Below are positions 12,095 through 22,843 of a stretch of DNA of 40,522 nucleotides, piece after piece (the first letter of the stretch is position 1; every line of letters begins with the position of its first letter). The DNA comes from Apostichopus parvimensis (Eukaryota; Echinodermata; Holothuroidea; Aspidochirotida; Stichopodidae). Under the pieces are notes generated by a model. That model was not told the origin of the DNA. It ran no database searches and saw only the letters and a list, made by a program, of their open reading frames with translations. Location: positions 21,062 through 61,583 of the forward strand of contig KN885425.1 in the NCBI GenBank assembly GCA_000934455.1, written 5' to 3'. A program made the position numbers and the translations under genes.

Positions 12095-12121
12095 GTTTAC
12101 GAAATAACGAATTCCACTAAA

Positions 12122-14317
12122 ATGGCCTCATTAACTCTTCTGAAGGACTTGACTGAGAGTTTTTTCATGTGCTCTATTTGCTTGGATCACTTCAGAGAAC
12201 CAAAGCTGTTACCGTGTCTTCACCGATACTGCAGGAACTGTTTGAAAGAGATCGTTAAAGCAAGCCACGATGGGACATTTAAATGTCCAATGTGTAAACA
12301 TGAATGCTTGGTACCAACTGATGGGGAGCTTGGATTCAAGACTGATTTTCATATGAAAAGTATGCTTGAGTTTATACAACTACAAAATTCTTTCGAAAAT
12401 AAAGACTTGAAAAAGTGTGTCAGTTGTTCAAAGTGTACGACAGTTTCAGCATACTGCTTTAAGTGCGAAGATTTTTTATGTGAGCAATGTTACAATGTTC
12501 ACGTCAGCAATAAAATGTTCAAGGAACACAAACCACACAGTCTGAAATTGGATCAAATTGAATCAAAGAACTTAACACTGGAGAAATTGTCGGCAATATC
12601 TGAAGATCCCAGGTGTCAAACACATGTCAAACATGCAGCACTGTTGTGCTGTTGTACTTGCGGAAATGCACCTGTTTGTATCGCATGTACCTACGGTAAG
12701 CACAAAGGCCATGACCTGCATGACGTCACTGAACTAGCAGAGAGTGAAAGAAAATTGCTGCAGTCAAAACTTGCTGAAATAGATCAATACAAAAGTAAGT
12801 TATTAAGCTTACCACAGCAGATTGATAGTACCGCAAAAATGCTTAATGAAAATGACCAGAAAAAGACAAATACATTGCAACATCAGTACGATAAACAGGT
12901 AAGCAAAGTTCAACATGAAATGGAAAAAAGTTCTGCTGAGCGTGAACAAGGCTTAAAGGACATAGAATACAACAGGAAAGAGGAAAACAAGCTAATCGAG
13001 TTAAATTATAATGGAGAATTAAACAAGTTGAAAGAGAAATATCGTGAAATTAGGAAAACTACTAAGAGCAGATACGATGACGAATGTGGAAAGTTTAACG
13101 TAAAATGCTACGAAATTGATAGTGAACTGCAGAGAAAGCTCAAAAAATTAGCTGATGATTTAAGAAATTTGACAGCAATCAAAGAGAAACGTAGAAAAGA
13201 GTATAACAACCAACTAAGGGAAATATCAGATTATTGTGACAAGATTATTAACCGTTACAAGAACTTCACAGCAACGACTTCATCTATCTTTGCTTCTAAG
13301 GACGAGTGGACATACTCCCAGTGTATCCCTGATATTAGAGCAGCCTGTGAACCTCTGATAGAAGAAATGAAGAAGGAATATCCACAGTTAGAATCTTTAT
13401 CTGACTTTAGTGTTTGTGATATTACAAAAGTTGTCCCTGATAACGTGATAATTACTGATCACGAAGAGTCTGTTGTTGATATTAAGGGATTCAGGGATAA
13501 CGGTTGGTGGATAAATGGTATGGCTTGCAGTGGCGATGGCAACATCGTCATCACTGGTGCCTGTGAACCTGAAGAATACTCACATATTTCTGTTATCAAC
13601 AGAAAAGGGAAAATACAACGACAGGATCAGTTGGAAAGAGAAGTGGGATTTACTCTGTGTCGTTTCTGCTGTCCTTTATCAAAGTTCAAAGTTGTAACAG
13701 TTTGCATTCCTGATGAAATCGGGATTTACGATGTTCGTAATGGTTCATACCACAGTCAGAAAATAAGTGACGTCATCACCAGTTGGCCACAACGTCGGGA
13801 GGTGATCTGTGTAGCAAGTGACTCTGTCAAAGATAAAATCATAGTAGGTACCAACAGCAGAGATTTATATGTATTTGATGGTCAGTTGAATTACAGTCAC
13901 ACGACGACACTCCCAGATGTATTCACTGCATCTTCTGATATCACTATACAAGGTCATAGTTTCCTGATCTGTGACTATTACGGTAAGAGAGCGTTTGCAG
14001 TCGACATCGATGGATCAGAGAGTAAGATGAGATATGAATTCACAAAACCAGATCTAGATGAAGCTGACTGGGTTCCTTTTAGTTTATGTACAGACAAGAG
14101 CGATTTTATCTACATGTTATGGCGAGCTGGAATATCAGGCAATGTAAAGCGTATCTTGACGCAGTATAGCCAGGATGGGAGACAGTTACTATCAACTAGA
14201 CGGATAGATGACATTTCCCGTTGTGTGACCACATTACAAATGGATACTGCGGAAAAACTCCTTATTGCAACATCCCAGATGGGAAAGCTGTATACCTACG
14301 GTCTAGTGGAGAAATAG
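12122..14317 (+). CDS. TRIM protein (RING, two B-boxes, coiled coil, NHL/beta-propeller-like C-terminus)
   Basis: A 731-residue single-exon protein, probably an E3 ubiquitin ligase of the tripartite-motif family acting in cytosol. The RING is a complete C3HC4 set: C17, C20, C32, H34, C37, C40, C55, C58. B-box 1 uses C99, C102, C112, C115, C120, C123, H136, H139. B-box 2 uses C165, H168, C177, C180, C186, C189, H194, H197. A long charged coiled coil spans about 203-382. From about 440 to the end there are repeated beta-strand units (GNIVITG, KIIVGTNSRDLYVFD, SFLICDYYGKRAFAVD, KLLIATSQMGKLYTYG) like the NHL-type propellers of TRIM2/3/71 or the related C-termini of expanded invertebrate TRIMs; no B30.2/SPRY is seen. 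The ATG has a strong context (AAAATGG) 27 bases after a likely splice acceptor. Related broken copies lie at 4650-5205 and 17180-17640, so the locus belongs to an expanding and decaying family. Substrate and role (immune or developmental) cannot be read from sequence. Confidence 0.95.
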   Translation: MASLTLLKDLTESFFMCSICLDHFREPKLLPCLHRYCRNCLKEIVKASHDGTFKCPMCKHECLVPTDGELGFKTDFHMKSMLEFIQLQNSFENKDLKKCVSCSKCTTVSAYCFKCEDFLCEQCYNVHVSNKMFKEHKPHSLKLDQIESKNLTLEKLSAISEDPRCQTHVKHAALLCCCTCGNAPVCIACTYGKHKGHDLHDVTELAESERKLLQSKLAEIDQYKSKLLSLPQQIDSTAKMLNENDQKKTNTLQHQYDKQVSKVQHEMEKSSAEREQGLKDIEYNRKEENKLIELNYNGELNKLKEKYREIRKTTKSRYDDECGKFNVKCYEIDSELQRKLKKLADDLRNLTAIKEKRRKEYNNQLREISDYCDKIINRYKNFTATTSSIFASKDEWTYSQCIPDIRAACEPLIEEMKKEYPQLESLSDFSVCDITKVVPDNVIITDHEESVVDIKGFRDNGWWINGMACSGDGNIVITGACEPEEYSHISVINRKGKIQRQDQLEREVGFTLCRFCCPLSKFKVVTVCIPDEIGIYDVRNGSYHSQKISDVITSWPQRREVICVASDSVKDKIIVGTNSRDLYVFDGQLNYSHTTTLPDVFTASSDITIQGHSFLICDYYGKRAFAVDIDGSESKMRYEFTKPDLDEADWVPFSLCTDKSDFIYMLWRAGISGNVKRILTQYSQDGRQLLSTRRIDDISRCVTTLQMDTAEKLLIATSQMGKLYTYGLVEK

Positions 14318-14687
14318 ATTATTAATCCTTGAACGTAAATGACTATGGACCCTTTCTATCCCTAGTGAGATATCCAAACAATTGATAACAGTTTTTGCTT
14401 CGTCGACACAAAGGAACTTAGAGACTGTGGTACCCAATGCTACATGTGAACGAGTTTAAACTACCCGTCGCAATTTTTAATTTCATTTTCACTAAGGAAA
14501 TCTCTTATATTTGAAAACTGTTTAATCTTTGTCTCTGAGTTATCTGTAGTTTTGCCGAATATGAAATAAGTCGGTCACTTCACATTTAGCGCTATGTTTA
14601 AAGTTTTCATTTGAACTTTAACATTTTTACTGACTTTCTTTATATATGGTTTCATTTTTCCATCTTCTGGCATTCCAGTACATAGTT
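14318..14687 (+). other. 3' flank / UTR of the TRIM gene
   Basis: No canonical AATAAA is seen between the TAG stop and the start of duplicated segment B. The nearest similar word is ATGAAATAAG at about 14561. The transcript may end inside copy B or use a variant signal. Confidence 0.35.
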
Positions 14688-16262
14688 AATTTCTCAACAG
14701 TCGAATTTGGTACCGTCAGATTGTAGCAAACCAAACTTATAGTCTACCTTTACTAGGAATATGCTCTTCAATTTGTGGACAGATTTTGATCAGTAAATGT
14801 GTCTTACGGTATCTGAAAAGTCTAGTGCACTGCTTCTATATCATAAAAAGTTGGTCCACAATTTATCTGTCATTCAGCCTCTGAAGAAGATCCTGCTAGG
14901 ATCGAAACGTTCTCTTACACAGGCTCTTTAGTGGATAAGGAGTTTGTTAACATTTTTTTTAACCTTTCATAATAAGAGATAAGCCATTTGAGTTTACAAT
15001 GTGTTAGGGTTTTCTGTGGAGCTTTGATAAACGAGGCTTTAAAGCGATTTAAAAAAAAACTTTACCTTGTATATGTGAGGATTGCGTGATCTATAATTTT
15101 ATATATTGTTCGTATATACTTTTTCTTTGGTTAGCTTTGCAGAGAAGAGAAGAAACATCTTGCAAACTATATTGAAAACCACTATAGTTTGCCAACATCA
15201 TTTATGGTCACGGATAAACAGAGTGAAACCATATGTTTGATTTGCATTGACTATAGTACAGTGTTACACCATTTCTAAGACATACATTCTAATGTACCAG
15301 CAGTCTCCATCAAAGCATGCTGATTTTCTCAATATATTTTTCACTGGATACACGAGAGGTTCGTCAATTACATAGTTTCATAGGTTTTGTGACAATAATA
15401 TCAAATAATTAACGAACTGCAACTGTATCATGGCACGTTGATCTCTTAAATAATTTCTTTTCACACCAACGGTAGCCTTGGTAGGCAAAAGTTATGGGTT
15501 TTTTTTTTTTGTGACCCTTTTATAGCTCATTTACAGTAATTCAATAAACTCAGATCGACAAACCAACCTTTAAATCAGAATTCAACGGTACTCCTGATGT
15601 GATAATGATCTTCAACAGTGATCATGATGGCTGTATAACGTAAGTTGAGGTTTCTAAAGTAACTGATGTTATTAGGTTTACCGTCTGTTAAACATAGCTT
15701 GCAGCTAAACGTTCTTTGTCAAACGTTCCACAGTCAGTAATCTCCATGCACGGCAGAGATTTATTTTAGTAAAGTGTACCATCCTATCGCTGTGACCGTA
15801 CAGTAGGATTATTCTGTCTAATGGTATTTGATATTTGAAGTAGGGTCTCTTAATTCTCTGAGTCTCAGTGGGTTTTTTCACTTCTAAATGCTTAAAATTA
15901 AAGATTTAATTTTAGTGTCAGAACGATGCTGACAAACATCAAACATTTGCTATTGTATTTATTTTGTGGGGGGGGGGGGGGGGGGGGTTGTATTGAAATT
16001 CATTGCTGAAATTTCGGTTAAAGTTTGTTTTGGTTCTTGTCATTCATGTTTTATGAAACCTTGTAACCATTCCATTGAAATACAGGTCCCGATAGAAAAT
16101 ATTCTTCTTCATTGATGTATAAAATACCCAGATATTAAGCTAATTATCTGAATAGTTCATTAGACCGTAAATCGACAGGTTAAAACTTACCGAAGATTAT
16201 ATCATATTTTAAATCTTTTTGAGTGTAAAAATTCTTACTTCTTAATTTCATATCAGCTTTAT
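14688..16262 (+). repeat. 1.8-kb duplicated segment, copy B (1575 bp)
   Basis: Direct-orientation partner of 1083-2872, about 13.6 kb away. It shares the landmarks listed for copy A, including the long G tract (about 15968-15987). Relative to A it lacks most of the C/T-rich block before the hammerhead-like motif and carries a 44-bp stretch at about 15596-15640. Similarity ends at ..CATATCAGCTTTA in both copies, giving sharp ends. Confidence 0.85.
14881..14907 (+). ncRNA. Hammerhead-like hairpin motif, second copy
   Basis: CTGAAGA (14881-14887), an extra A, a perfect 6-bp hairpin GATCCT-GCT-AGGATC (14889-14903) and GAAA (14904-14907). Compared with the copy at 1495, base changes have kept or improved pairing, which suggests that the fold mattered. 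The extra A before the stem is unusual for a canonical hammerhead. Confidence 0.45.
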
Positions 16263-16931
16263 CTGTCGTTAACAATTTGGGCTGAATAAAGTTCGCCAAG
16301 TACCTAGATTCTCCAAACTTCAATCAAAATTTGCAACCCCCGCCCGACAGATCATGCACTAATCAAATCTATATGTTTTGTTTACCGTTACGCTGCCGTT
16401 AGGCCTAGGGTTACATTCACTTTCATGTCTTAGGTCCCTTCTCTGAAAGGTATCTTTCTCTCGGTCTTTCCGATGTAGCTTGCGAAATAGCGTCATTTCC
16501 TTCCATTGCAATGTATAAAACAGTGATTTCAGACGTTTCCTCCATGAAATTGTAGGAAGTGGACGATACGAATAGGACTGCATTACACTCTTGATGGGGC
16601 CGCATGCTTAGACTATTTATGAACAGCTGATCGATGAATACACAAGATGTTGCGGTCGCACAACATGGGCGGTGCAGTGATTTTACGGTAAATCGTTCGC
16701 GCCATAAGGGCAACAGAAATCAATTCCTTACTTTCGATTGCGACAGCTTTTCTCCATTAAACCCACCTGGTCAGAGTGCAATTAGTATAAGAAACATTGA
16801 ATCTAATTCGAAAGTTTGTTTTCCGAAATTCATCAGCAAACAGGTTGAGACTTTAAATAAAAATAAAAACTATAACGTATCACTTTTGTAACAATGCAAA
16901 TACCATTTTTGTGTATGTCGAAAGTTGTCAT
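16263..16931. other. Intergenic sequence, no gene seen
   Basis: Overlapping short frames on both strands (16359-16891) have no motif support. The base composition is slightly less AT-rich than the flanks, but no exon signals stand out. Confidence 0.45.
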
Positions 16932-17002
16932 TTTAACAGTGATATAACAGTGTAAGAGTTTAATAGTGTAACAGTTTAACAGTGATATAACAGTAAAACA
17001 GT
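16932..17002 (+). repeat. Short imperfect tandem repeat (AACAGT words)
   Basis: About 71 bases made of TTTAACAGTGATATAACAGT and variants, with the whole word repeated at 16932 and about 16975. A minor local repeat. Confidence 0.7.
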
Positions 17003-17179
17003 GAATTTCTAAAGATGATGTTGGTGACTGTTCATGTTTGATTTAGGATTTTAAGTGTATAGTTGACTGACAGGAAGATGACCTATCTGACCTCTATGGC
17101 AGACTTCTGTAATTGAGAATAACGAGCGTTATCTTATTGGCTATTTTTCTTTTACGTTGATTGGTTTTCATTATCTACG

Positions 17180-17640
17180 TCACCATACTAGGCCATACGT
17201 ATACAGCCGCCAGTGTCGTTTGTTGCTATTAGAAGCTGATCGGTCTCGTTCACGTCTAATATGGTTATACATTGGGAATTGTCGTCTGCTGGTCTTGATG
17301 CGCGTGTTTGTCGGCCATCTTGTACTTGTACGGTACCAGGGTACGTCTCCAATGACCTGAGATGCATGTCGACCATAGCATGTAAATCAATTCTTTGTTT
17401 TGTATGTACACACACTGGTAGGTCTCCAGTTAACTCCTTCAATATCAGATTTGGTGAATTCATATGGTGACTGTATGTGATATATTACAACCGTAGTCAC
17501 TGACAACGACTACATCTATGTAAAGTGATATCAAACGAGTGTTTGATTACTGGTAGTGTTCTCATGTTGCTGTAATTCAACCGATCATCAAAATGCATAC
17601 ACATTTCTGCTGGTAGTATCGACAATGATGTGAATATTTA
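17180..17640 (-). pseudogene. Decayed TRIM paralogue, C-terminal propeller, opposite strand
   Basis: Minus-strand translation follows residues of about 580-731 of the intact TRIM: IIVDTTSRNVYAF (versus IIVGTNSRDLYVF), YEFTKSDIEGVNW (versus YEFTKPDLDEADW), VQDGRQ (versus SQDGRQ), QCITILDVNETDQLLIATN (versus RCVTTLQMDTAEKLLIATS), and the ending RLYTYGLVW-stop (versus KLYTYGLVEK-stop). Frames change several times and there are internal stops. N-terminal domains are absent; upstream on this strand the sequence becomes a dispersed repeat (17641-17800). Confidence 0.85.
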
Positions 17641-17800
17641 TAATAAATATAATAATACTAATAATCATATATTTCTATAGCGCTAAAATACAACTCTTGA
17701 AGAGCAAAAATCTAAAGCGCTTTGCAAAAGCAATTACAATTATATGAAATACATGTTAAGAACAAGCTTGATTCAAAAGAAACGTCTTTATTTGCACTTC
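17641..17800. repeat. Dispersed repeat-like segment (AGCGCT words)
   Basis: An ATAATAATA-rich lead followed by TTTCTATAGCGCTAAAATAC and CTAAAGCGCTTTGCA. This arrangement resembles short interspersed elements common in marine invertebrate genomes. No other copy exists in the window, so the call rests on resemblance only. Confidence 0.4.
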
Positions 17801-18344
17801 GAGCTTACGACAGAAGTCGAATTTCTAATAGATAAGAGAGAGCCTTATAGATAAATTTCTAAACCTAAAGATTTAGAAGATGAACAGAGAAACCCCCCCC
17901 CCCCCGCGCCAAAAAGGCTCTTGTACGCCAGGTGTAGATACATACGAAACTTTATTCAGACCTCGGGTAGGGGTCAAATCGCGTCATAAGTGGTCCCAAA
18001 GACATGCCCACTTTGCAAATTTTACCCCCATTGAAATAAAACTTTAATAAAGGCATTCTCTCAGCTAGAAATTTATTAGAGGGCGGTCCAATTTCATAGG
18101 TTTCGCTGGTACACCGTTACTCCACTTTCTGACTTGGTCACGTGATACGGTATATGTAATAAACTGCCACTGTACAGTGTATACCCTGTATGTAAATGAA
18201 CGTAATGTATTGCACGGTTTCATGCAGTGTTAGCATAACACACGTAACGTGTATATTGCGGTCGCCGCCGCTGTTTATGTGGAAAGCACAGGTTGCTTTA
18301 TTGTGGGTCCCGATGCCAAAAGCAGTGAGCGAAAGTGGGACAGA
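17801..18344. other. Intergenic sequence, no gene seen
   Basis: Contains a C tract (about 17894-17906) and otherwise unremarkable sequence. Confidence 0.45.
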
Positions 18345-18490
18345 GAATTGCAGGCATGAAAAGTGTACTTGAGCTGGTGCAACGTGGAATGGGTCTCCAA
18401 AACGATCTACTGGAACAGAGATCGGGGATCGACAAAATAACCAATGCTACCTTCGCGGAGCATTTACTGGCAGATCATACGTGAAGTTAG
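18345..18490 (+). pseudogene. Possible TRIM RING-to-B-box linker remnant
   Basis: One frame reads IAGMKSVLELVQRGMGLQND followed by LLEQ. This resembles the post-RING linker of the intact TRIM (DFHMKSMLEFIQLQNSFENK). Similarity stops on both sides and no RING or B-box cysteines are preserved. It is weak on its own; proximity to other TRIM debris makes it worth listing. Confidence 0.35.
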
Positions 18491-18898
18491 GCAGCAAATT
18501 ATGCTAACGACTAACGTTATATATTTACTATTTAGGCTACAGTATACCGTTTACCGGCCAAAGTGCTTGGTCTACTCTAGGCTTACTTGTTATATTTGTT
18601 CAATAGATCGATGCTAGGCCTACCATAACCAAAATCTGGGCGAATACATGGCACAGAATAGTTAATATAGCACCACCTAAGCATACTTCATGTGCAAAAT
18701 GTATCCAGTGGGGAGGGGGTACCCACCCATGAGATCCCTCTCCCAGGGTATGGATCACACTACCGCACAATCTGCCCGGCACTCAAATATTCCTGAGCAC
18801 ATCCCTGCTATGTGTACAGTATGCATTCTGATATATTATTAACTTTGCACATCCCGGTATTATTTGTCTTTTTCAGTTGAAGGTGTGTGCCTTATTAA
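18491..18898. other. Intergenic sequence, no gene seen
   Basis: The frame at 18600-18782 (minus) has no family signature. No other signal is visible. Confidence 0.4.
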
Positions 18899-19026
18899 GA
18901 AACTCGTGAGGTTGGTATCCAAACTGATCCACCAGAAAAGACAACACCAGTTCCTCAACAAAAGTCTATGCCCCAACAGAGGCTGATGCAGCAATGCACT
19001 CCAGCAGCTGTACCCCAGTGGAGACT
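18899..19026 (+). CDS. Possible internal exon, function unknown
   Basis: Between an AG at 18898 and a donor-like CTG/GTAATT near 19026 one frame stays open and reads EVGIQTDPPEKTTPVPQQKS followed by a Gln/Pro-rich stretch (MPQQRLMQQCTPAAVPQWRL). The composition is protein-like, and V.TQTDPP-type low-complexity linkers occur in invertebrate transposase-derived proteins. No partner exon is secure. Confidence 0.3.
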
Positions 19027-19029
19027 GGT

Positions 19030-21630
19030 AATTTTGTTATTTATATACTGTAACCATTCCATGCTGCAACTAAGTCTACAATTCAACTAGGTCTGCAGTC
19101 TACTACTGTAGACTGTATATGACTAACCGGATTTAGAACATTGGACACATTTATTCATTTATTGTATTATGTAATATTAATGACATAGACAAATAGTGCT
19201 AAATATGGTGCTAATACAGCCACTGGAGGTCTGTAAATGCGAGGGACCCAAAAATGTTCAAACTCCACAGGTTAATGATAACAGTAGTATTTTTCCTTAT
19301 CTCTGAAAATTAAAGACATTTACCAATCTTGTAGAATGTGCTACCTACCTTTCTGAAGCAGTTTGTGTTAAAAAATTGCACATTTATTCTTTTCTTATGT
19401 TTTCTTTTTATGTTTCATGATGATATGGCATCATTTGTACATACTTGCACTGCTTAAAGATAGTTACTCTTTACTGCCTATACTGCAGTTGTCATCTGAT
19501 CAGGTTGTTATGTGCATATAGTTTCATATCAGCAAAGACATTGACATTTTTGGCAAATTTTGAGTGTGAGCTATATTACTAGTTAGGGGCATCATTTAGG
19601 GGTCTACTGTCTCCCAGATTTGAACAATAATATTTAGTTATTAAAATGAGTGCAAGTTACAATCTCAGTGAATAAACAAACATAACATTTGTGCTGGCTC
19701 CAACACAGTTACCTTGGCTATGAGCCTGAATGTCTCTTTTAAAAATCAAATGAATCATATCTTGGAAAATCATTTTAATTCAATCTTCAACAACAACAGG
19801 TATATCTTTGTAACACTTTTGTCCTCACACAAAGCCATAAATATGTCTTTTTTCCCTTTTCATTTCACATTACAGATGTACAGTACATCCTTTAGAGGAA
19901 CAGTACAGCACAGCATAGTGTTATGGCATGATGGATGTTTTGTAAGCAGATATAAGTGTTGGAACTGGAAGTGTTTGTGTTCGATTGTTTCATAAATAAA
20001 CTTGTGCTTCTCTACTTTATGTAAGATGATTGTCATATTTCTTGTTCTCCAGTGAGAGCTACGGATTTGCATAGTGAACATTGTTAACATGGATACGGAC
20101 AATTTTGAAATAGCTGATGTCAAAGCAGTTCCTCAGCTTGTTTAAATACCATACATCAAGGACACAAGAGTGGACAATGGAAGTAACAAGTATCCAGAAT
20201 GTAGATATCACGGCAAGCCTTTAAGACAATTGAACAATGTGTACCATAACGGACAACAACAAACATGGTGTCTCAGTAAAATAAAGTCACTAAGCTAGTG
20301 CAATGTATCATAAGAATTTATCTTTTTCATGGTGTCAAACATTGATTGTTGCATTTAGTGCGTTATGTATCTTACTCCTTTCTGTAGTATTTAGCATTGA
20401 TTTGCAAGTTCATTCATAGTGTAATGTAAATTACATAATTGATGTCATCAAAGTTACAACTGTGTCATAGTAATAAACTCAATGATTGAATATTGGTTTC
20501 ACTGCATAATTATTGTAGACCATTTGGCTTTCCATGATAGCAATATCTGATTTGTTTACTTACTGTAGTTTGTTCAGTCATACCAGTAGTTCTAATGTGA
20601 CATTTATTGTTGGCACAGAATAACTTGTCTTTATTTTGTATTGTGTGAGATCAATTTAACATAACATATATTGCGATGTCATGAAGTGTTGAAGAGGTAC
20701 TCTACCTTGCAGCTAGTAGTGATAAAACAGTTTCATTCAGTGCTCTCATGATAACCCCAGTGGCAGATGGAGAAAGTGGCAGATGGAGATGTTTGAAATG
20801 CAGGGGACATTATAGGGTCTTTTGAAGTTTTGGCAAAGTTTCGTTTGGATGTACAGCTGCTATACTTATCATGGAAAGGTCCACAATGGAGGCATGGCGT
20901 CTCCTAACCTTATTTGGGTATATGTTCCTGCATTCTGTATTTGGAACACTGCCCTACTTTTGTTTGTATTGCTTATTCTAAAGTTAGGTAAGTCAGTATT
21001 GTAACATGTTTTTATTTTCAACACATTGATTGCATCTGTTCAGTTCTATACATTGAGTTCAACTACAATAACCATGAGCAGGGAAAACTTACCACTATCT
21101 CATTTGCATTTTTTTTATGTTAAAGTGACCATATTTATACTTTAACCAAACCATTTCTTCCATATTTGATACTGTTTATCCAGAGTAGGTAACAGGATAT
21201 TTTAAAGGTAGGCTATGTAGTATTGGCTCCAATTTAGCATGCTATAATTGCTACAAGATTTTAAAAAAGAACGTTCCTAGAGGTCTTTACTTTCCAAATT
21301 GTTATAAGGCATTCTAATTGAAAGCATAAGATGCCTGAATGTCCCAGTGAGGTAAATTGCCTCGAAGGTGGTAATAAAACCAGTTTCAAAGCTTTTGACC
21401 AAAGGTAACCATATTTGAAGATCTGGTATATTTGGGGCCAATACAGCATACCTGGTCGAGAGTTGCCGTGAAAGCCACCATATGTTTGTAGTAAAGGCAG
21501 CTGAAGAAGTCCAGTTTACCCCGGTGCCGAAGGTCATTCATCTTTTTGGGTTTTCTCTCCCTTATCCCTCCCTCGGATTGGTACTCCTCATTTTGGCAAA
21601 GTGATTATACACTCACACAAAGGCCTTATC
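19030..21630. other. Intergenic sequence with weak exon-like signals
   Basis: A strong acceptor-like pyrimidine tract ends CATTACAG near 19875 and is followed by a 40-codon open stretch closing at a TAA next to AATAAA (about 19995). It could be a terminal exon on the plus strand. A short frame at about 20090-20150 (MDTDNFEIADVKAVPQLV) and the overlapping frames at 21261-21537 lack recognisable features. Nothing here is firm. Confidence 0.3.
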
Positions 21631-22263
21631 TTAAAGCAGCATTTTTCGTTTTGTCGCCGTTTTCCACTTTTTTGACAAGTCCATCAAGTTTATTACATAT
21701 ATCAATCACAAAACAGCAAACTAAGATATTAGTCAAGTTTTTCCCTGCCCAAAGCGTTATCTGGCGAGTAATTAAGGACATTTGCAGATAATGAGAAAAG
21801 TGTCCACCGGCAAATTCCACATTTTATATTAATCGCATACAGCTCCCCCAGCCCACTAGTTTGAATCCAACCAATCAGAGATGCAGGTTTAGTTATGAGC
21901 CGTTGCTAAAAATAGATTCAAACGTCGAGTTGGTAACTTGGTACAACCAGCGAGCTGGACTCTAACAGCTCCCTGGTACAACTGCCATAGACAATCTACA
22001 CATATCAAGCATGGTGTTGTATTACGTATTGGCCAATGACGTTCGTACCTTTTAAATATTCATATTATGGGCGAGGTTTATTGGGATCCCAACGGAAAAT
22101 ATCTTGGAGAAAAACAAAGTTGAAAGTTGTAAATTTTTCGACTTTTATGCCACCATTTGAAGTAAGATTTGAATAGATAAGCTAGTTATGTATGTCTTTA
22201 TGGCATCGTGGAGTCAATGAGGTTGAGAAAAATCATAGAAAAGGACGCAAAATGCTGCTTTAA
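21631..22263. mobile_element. MITE-like element, 633 bp, TTAA-flanked
   Basis: The ends are inverted repeats: TTAAAGCAGCATTTTTCG (21631-21648) and CGCAAAATGCTGCTTTAA (22246-22263), with one mismatch in 18 bp. The outermost TTAA at each end may be a piggyBac-type target duplication or part of the repeat. The interior has no transposase and contains a foldback at 21946-21977 akin to the palindrome at 679-711. Non-autonomous DNA transposon is the simplest reading. Confidence 0.7.
21946..21977. repeat. Imperfect hairpin related to the 679-711 palindrome
   Basis: ACCAGCGAGCTG (21946-21957) and CAGCTCCCTGGT (21966-21977) pair with one mismatch. The arm word and the TAGAGT/ACTCTA loop are shared with the hairpin at 679-711 but in opposite loop orientation. 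A few bases downstream is ACTGCCATAGACAA, also found at about 866-880 downstream of the first hairpin. Confidence 0.75.
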
Positions 22264-22843
22264 GACACCCTGTTATATGTTTAGAAGTATTCTCCAATGT
22301 GTGAAGGACAATTAGTGATAGACTTCAGCATTGGTTCTCTTGGTGTTAGCATGAAATATCTTTGAATGAGCTGTCACAAATATTGAGAGCATGCAATTAA
22401 TATTCCAAATAAAAATTCCACTGTAGAGACATTGAAATTTGCACTACAGGAACATTCTAGGCAATAATTATTACTTTAAACATTATAGAGAAGCAGAATA
22501 CCCTAATATTTGTAGTTTTTTGAGCTGTAGCAAATTTATAGCAACATTTTTGCCCAAAATTGACAGCTGAGAATCCAATAATTCATAAATAAGAGGGGGG
22601 GGGGAGCAAGTGAATGCTAAAGATACAGAATGATGCTAAAAGTTTAATATTAAAGTACTTAAATATTTGCAAACATTTCTTTGTATTCCTTTTCTAAGAT
22701 CAGGTAAGGCATCGTCATCCCCTGTGCTGCCAATGATTGAAGGATTCCTGTAATGTTATTATAACTTGCCAGTTGCAAACCTTTGTATAAATCGAATGCA
22801 AGTGTCAAGTAATTTGTATGATTAAATTCAGGTTTCACTTTAC
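22264..22843. other. Intergenic or intronic sequence
   Basis: Contains a G tract (about 22593-22603). On the minus strand this lies just 3' of the last recognised KDZ-type exon, so it would be intron or downstream sequence. The open frame 22659-22862 is mostly read-through past the splice donor. Confidence 0.4.

Noticed and set aside
16359-16891. Overlapping frames on both strands
   Set aside because: No motif, no splice or start support, and mutual overlap indicate chance.
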